From contig NZ_JAMXWM010000005.1 in assembly GCF_024125445.1 (NCBI RefSeq), forward strand, positions 157,761 through 221,760: DNA of 64,000 nucleotides, given 5' to 3'. This document shows, one piece after another, positions 61,261 through 64,000 of this stretch. The notes under the pieces are model-generated. The model was not told where the DNA came from, ran no database searches, and worked only from the letters and a program-made list of their open reading frames with translations. A program made the position numbers and the translations under genes. The number at the start of each line of letters is the position of its first letter. Position 1 is the first letter of the stretch. The DNA is from Sporolactobacillus shoreicorticis (GTDB taxonomy: Bacteria > Bacillota > Bacilli > Bacillales > Sporolactobacillaceae).

Positions 61261-62763
61261 ATGAGACTGGAAATTAACCGGGAAGAGGCAATGCCTGTCT
61301 ATTTGCAAATGGCTAATCGAATTAAGGAACAAATACTGTCGGGGATTCTTCCAGAAGGCTTTGTCTTACCGCCTGAGCGAAAGATGGCGGACGACCATCA
61401 TGTCAGTCGAACAACCGTCATCAAGGCCTATGAAGAACTCAAATCATTGGGACTTGCGATGTCCAGGGTTGGGCAGGGAACTGTGGTCACAGAACGCAAG
61501 CTTCCTGCAACGAATGAATCGGACCCACCCATTTTCCCGATGTCCTGGTACCCGCTCTTCGATAAAAAAACCGCTAATGTCAGCGATACGGTGAGTGAGA
61601 TCATGTACATTGGCAATCAGGGCAATATGATTTCTCTTGCTGCCGGTATCGGCGACCCGCGTTTGTATCCGGTCGATGAGCTTCGAGAAATTCAAAATGA
61701 GCGGCCGATCGACAGTGATCACTTGAATTTATGCTCTGTTGAAGGCTACTATCCGCTGCGCGAAAGCATTGCCCAATTGATGCGTTTTCGTAACTTATCC
61801 GTTACTGCAAGAGAAACCATGATCTTGACCGGATCGATGCAGGGCATTGATTACGCGGCGCGAACCTTCTTGTCTCCCGGTGACGCGGTTATTGTTGAAG
61901 AACCCACCTTTTTACAGGCCATTCAATGCTTTAGAGCAACAGGCGCAAGAATTATTGGCATTCCTATGGATGAGGGAGGTATTCGGCTAGACATTCTTGA
62001 GGCACAGTTGGCGCGATATAAGCCTAAATTTATCTATACAATCCCCAACTTCCATAATCCGACAGGGATCACGATGAGCATGGAACGAAGAAAAGGCTTG
62101 CTTAAGCTTGCTTATCAATTTCAAGTGCCCATTCTGGAGGATGATCCATATGGGGATATTACGTTTGGCAGAGAAAAATTGCCGCCGCTCAAAGCGCTGG
62201 ATCCATATGGTTATGTGATCTATCTCAGTACCTTATCGAAGGTTCTCTTTCCGGGCTTAAGAATCGGTTGGGTCGTGGCTCCGGAGCCGGTCATGAAAAA
62301 ATTTATGCTGCTCAAGCAGATTACTGATTTGCATGTGAATACGGATAGTCAGATTTTGATTTACCGATATCTCAGAAAAGGACTTTATGAATCCCAGCTC
62401 AAAAAGATTTTGCCCATCTACAAAAAGAAAAGGGATACTGCGATTAACGTGCTGGGTAAAGAAAACGGGCTCGTTCATTTTAAACGTCCTGAGGGCGGTT
62501 TTTACTTATGGTGCCGAATTCCTTACCCTGTATCGCAAAAGAAATTGCTCGCACTATGCGCGGATCAAGGAATCATTTATACACCGGGAACCGTATTTTT
62601 CCCTCAAGAAAGCGATGGGGAGCACTGGCTGCGATTGAATTATACCTATGAGACGTTGGAACGATTGACTGAAGGGCTGAACCTGCTTATTAAGGCAATA
62701 AAGAGGCTAAGTGTGCAGAATGAGCCACTGGATGAGGCAACCGGAGTACGTCCAATCGTTTAA
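61261..62763 (+). CDS. MocR-type regulator (GntR HTH plus aminotransferase domain)
   Basis: ATG 61261 follows GAAGGAGGCAG; 500 residues. The N-terminal GntR winged helix (VYLQMANRIKEQILSGILPE, LPPERKMADDHHVSRTTVIK) precedes a fold-type I domain with NFHNPTGITMSMERR, EDDPYGDITFG and the PLP-Lys context LSTLSKVLFPGLRIGW. It lies 22 bases before the next aminotransferase, so the two form an operon and the regulator probably responds to that pathway. Confidence 0.9.
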   Translation: MRLEINREEAMPVYLQMANRIKEQILSGILPEGFVLPPERKMADDHHVSRTTVIKAYEELKSLGLAMSRVGQGTVVTERKLPATNESDPPIFPMSWYPLFDKKTANVSDTVSEIMYIGNQGNMISLAAGIGDPRLYPVDELREIQNERPIDSDHLNLCSVEGYYPLRESIAQLMRFRNLSVTARETMILTGSMQGIDYAARTFLSPGDAVIVEEPTFLQAIQCFRATGARIIGIPMDEGGIRLDILEAQLARYKPKFIYTIPNFHNPTGITMSMERRKGLLKLAYQFQVPILEDDPYGDITFGREKLPPLKALDPYGYVIYLSTLSKVLFPGLRIGWVVAPEPVMKKFMLLKQITDLHVNTDSQILIYRYLRKGLYESQLKKILPIYKKKRDTAINVLGKENGLVHFKRPEGGFYLWCRIPYPVSQKKLLALCADQGIIYTPGTVFFPQESDGEHWLRLNYTYETLERLTEGLNLLIKAIKRLSVQNEPLDEATGVRPIV

Positions 62764-62785
62764 AAAGAGAAGGGGAGATCTGGTA

Positions 62786-63976
62786 ATGAAACTTAATTTT
62801 TCAGAATGCGCGAGAAGTGTAGCCAATTCAGCAACACGAGAAATATTAAAAATAACCGAGCAGCCTGAGATTATATCCTTTGCAGGTGGGCTTCCGGCAC
62901 CTGAGCTATTTCCAGTGGACGGGATTAAAGCCGCATGTGAGGCGGTGCTCGATGAAACGGGTGAACAAGCATTGCAATACAGCACGACTGAAGGCTTTCT
63001 TCCACTGCGCGAAGCGATTGCCGATCGGATGAGCGCCATTGGTATAAACACGACTTCCGATCAGTTACTTGTCATCACGGGATCGCAGCAAGGGCTTGAT
63101 TTGACTGGTAAGCTGTTTCTGGACAAAGGAGATGTTGTCATCTGCGAGAGCCCCACTTATCTCGCGGCGATCAATGCGTTTAAGGCGTACAGTCCTCGAT
63201 TTGTTGAAGTGCCGATGGACGATGACGGTATGAGAATGGGTGAACTTGAGCGTGCACTCCAAGCGAATCCCAATGCGAAATTCATCTACACGATCCCCGA
63301 CTTCCAGAATCCGACCGGACGGACGATGAAGCTTGAGAGACGAATAAAGCTGGTCGAACTGGCGAATCAATACAATGTTGTGATTTTGGAAGACAATCCG
63401 TACGGCGCAATTCGCTTTGCTGGTGCGGACCTGCCGCCTGTAAAACATTTTGATACCGAGGGCAGAGTGATCTATCTGAGTACCTTCTCCAAGATATTTA
63501 CTCCTGGCCTGCGTCTTGGCTGGCTCTGCGCTGATGAATCCATCCTTAGCAAATACGTCGCATTTAAACAGGCGACCGACTTGCATACGGATAGCTTCGC
63601 GCAAAGAATCACAGCAAAATATATGGATCTTTTTGATCTGGAGGAGCATATTCAAAAAATTAAGGATGTCTACCGCGCGCGTCGAGAAAAAATGATGGAA
63701 TGTATTGATGCGTTTTTTCCAAAACAACTCAAGCACAGTGCTCCCGAAGGCGGACTGTTCATTTGGGTGGAGCTTCCTAAGGACATTGATGTCCAAGATT
63801 TATTTAAGAAGTGCCTGGACAACAAGGTTGCCTTCGTGCCGGGCAATTCGTTCTTTCCAAATGATGCGAGAATCAACGCGTTCCGATTGAACTATTCAAA
63901 TATGCCTGAAGAGAAAATTGTTGAGGGCATGAAGCGAATCGGGAATGTTCTAAATGAAACTTTGCTGCTCGTGTGA
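62786..63976 (+). CDS. PLP-dependent aminotransferase (2-aminoadipate/LysN-like)
   Basis: ATG 62786 follows AAGGGGAG; 396 residues. SFAGGLPAPELFPV, YSTTEGFLPLREAIADRM, IPDFQNPTGRTMKLERR, EDNPYGAIRF and the PLP-Lys context LSTFSKIFTPGLRLGWLC mark the MocR-like aminotransferase branch that includes 2-aminoadipate and valine-pyruvate/aromatic transaminases. It lacks the HTH. The frame is complete; the last 24 bases of the window begin a hairpin (ACAGCTCTCCCGGGAA) that probably belongs to its terminator. Confidence 0.88.
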   Translation: MKLNFSECARSVANSATREILKITEQPEIISFAGGLPAPELFPVDGIKAACEAVLDETGEQALQYSTTEGFLPLREAIADRMSAIGINTTSDQLLVITGSQQGLDLTGKLFLDKGDVVICESPTYLAAINAFKAYSPRFVEVPMDDDGMRMGELERALQANPNAKFIYTIPDFQNPTGRTMKLERRIKLVELANQYNVVILEDNPYGAIRFAGADLPPVKHFDTEGRVIYLSTFSKIFTPGLRLGWLCADESILSKYVAFKQATDLHTDSFAQRITAKYMDLFDLEEHIQKIKDVYRARREKMMECIDAFFPKQLKHSAPEGGLFIWVELPKDIDVQDLFKKCLDNKVAFVPGNSFFPNDARINAFRLNYSNMPEEKIVEGMKRIGNVLNETLLLV

Positions 63977-64000
63977 ACGAAAAAACAGCTCTCCCGGGAA

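Overview
The window looks like chromosomal DNA of a low-to-moderate GC Gram-positive bacterium of the class Bacilli. The evidence is strong AGGAGG-type ribosome binding sites, TTG/GTG starts, Bacillus-type families (YclM-like aspartokinase, Fer-like ferredoxin, DUF1540, YwqH/YwqI/LXG toxin genes, PlcR/PapR-like quorum sensing) and no Gram-negative outer-membrane genes. A spore-forming lactic-type genus such as Sporolactobacillus would fit the D-hydroxyacid dehydrogenase and the mannose-family PTS, but that is inference. No rRNA, tRNA, CRISPR array or complete insertion sequence was seen.

Layout. 0-7 kb: end of a DJ-1/PfpI gene, a Vga-type ABC-F resistance gene behind a leader that folds like an antibiotic-responsive attenuator, an FtsH-like membrane protease, an aminotransferase and an aspartokinase. 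7-17 kb: a decayed ECF sigma/anti-sigma pair, a membrane-anchored DUF1287 protein with acidic calcium-type repeats, an MFS exporter, a MocR regulator divergent from a Nim-like flavoprotein, a TnpB relic, alpha/beta hydrolases (one frameshifted), a HAD phosphatase, and a Cys-cluster/pentapeptide-repeat protein. 17-24.6 kb: a ZIP transporter, an NlpC/P60-LysM hydrolase, a repeat-rich gap, a YczE-like membrane protein, a DUF1540 protein, then plcR, a convergent papR-like pheromone gene and a divergent secreted S53 protease separated from papR by a near-perfect PlcR box.

24.6-36 kb: a second TnpB relic, a LysR regulator divergent from an unusual ACT-MFS fusion, a redox cluster (frameshifted FMN reductase, DUF488, ferredoxin, cupin) facing a Crp/Fnr regulator, a PfpI/isochorismatase pair, an alpha/beta hydrolase behind a structured leader, an ECF sigma/DUF4179 anti-sigma pair, and an MFS pseudogene. 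36-42 kb: a mannose-family PTS (IIB, IIC, IID, IIA), a GH13 alpha-glucosidase and an RpiR regulator, probably one sugar-utilisation unit.

42-57 kb: accessory genes and a polymorphic-toxin region. A broken LXG toxin with an EndoU-like tip runs in frame into a truncated short-chain dehydrogenase. An apparently intact locus follows: WXG100, YwqH-like, YwqI-like, an LXG toxin with a TNT NADase tip, and an immunity gene. A third LXG copy is also broken. 58-64 kb: an operon of aminotransferase, D-2-hydroxyacid dehydrogenase and acetyltransferase sits behind a leader encoding a Phe/Tyr-rich 20-residue peptide and mutually exclusive hairpins. A MocR regulator and a second aminotransferase close the window.

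The strongest discoveries are the PlcR-PapR-S53 protease unit, the Phe/Tyr leader-peptide attenuator on an aromatic-transaminase-like operon, the ACT-MFS fusion, the Vga attenuator, and the three-copy LXG toxin graveyard with its toxin-dehydrogenase chimera.
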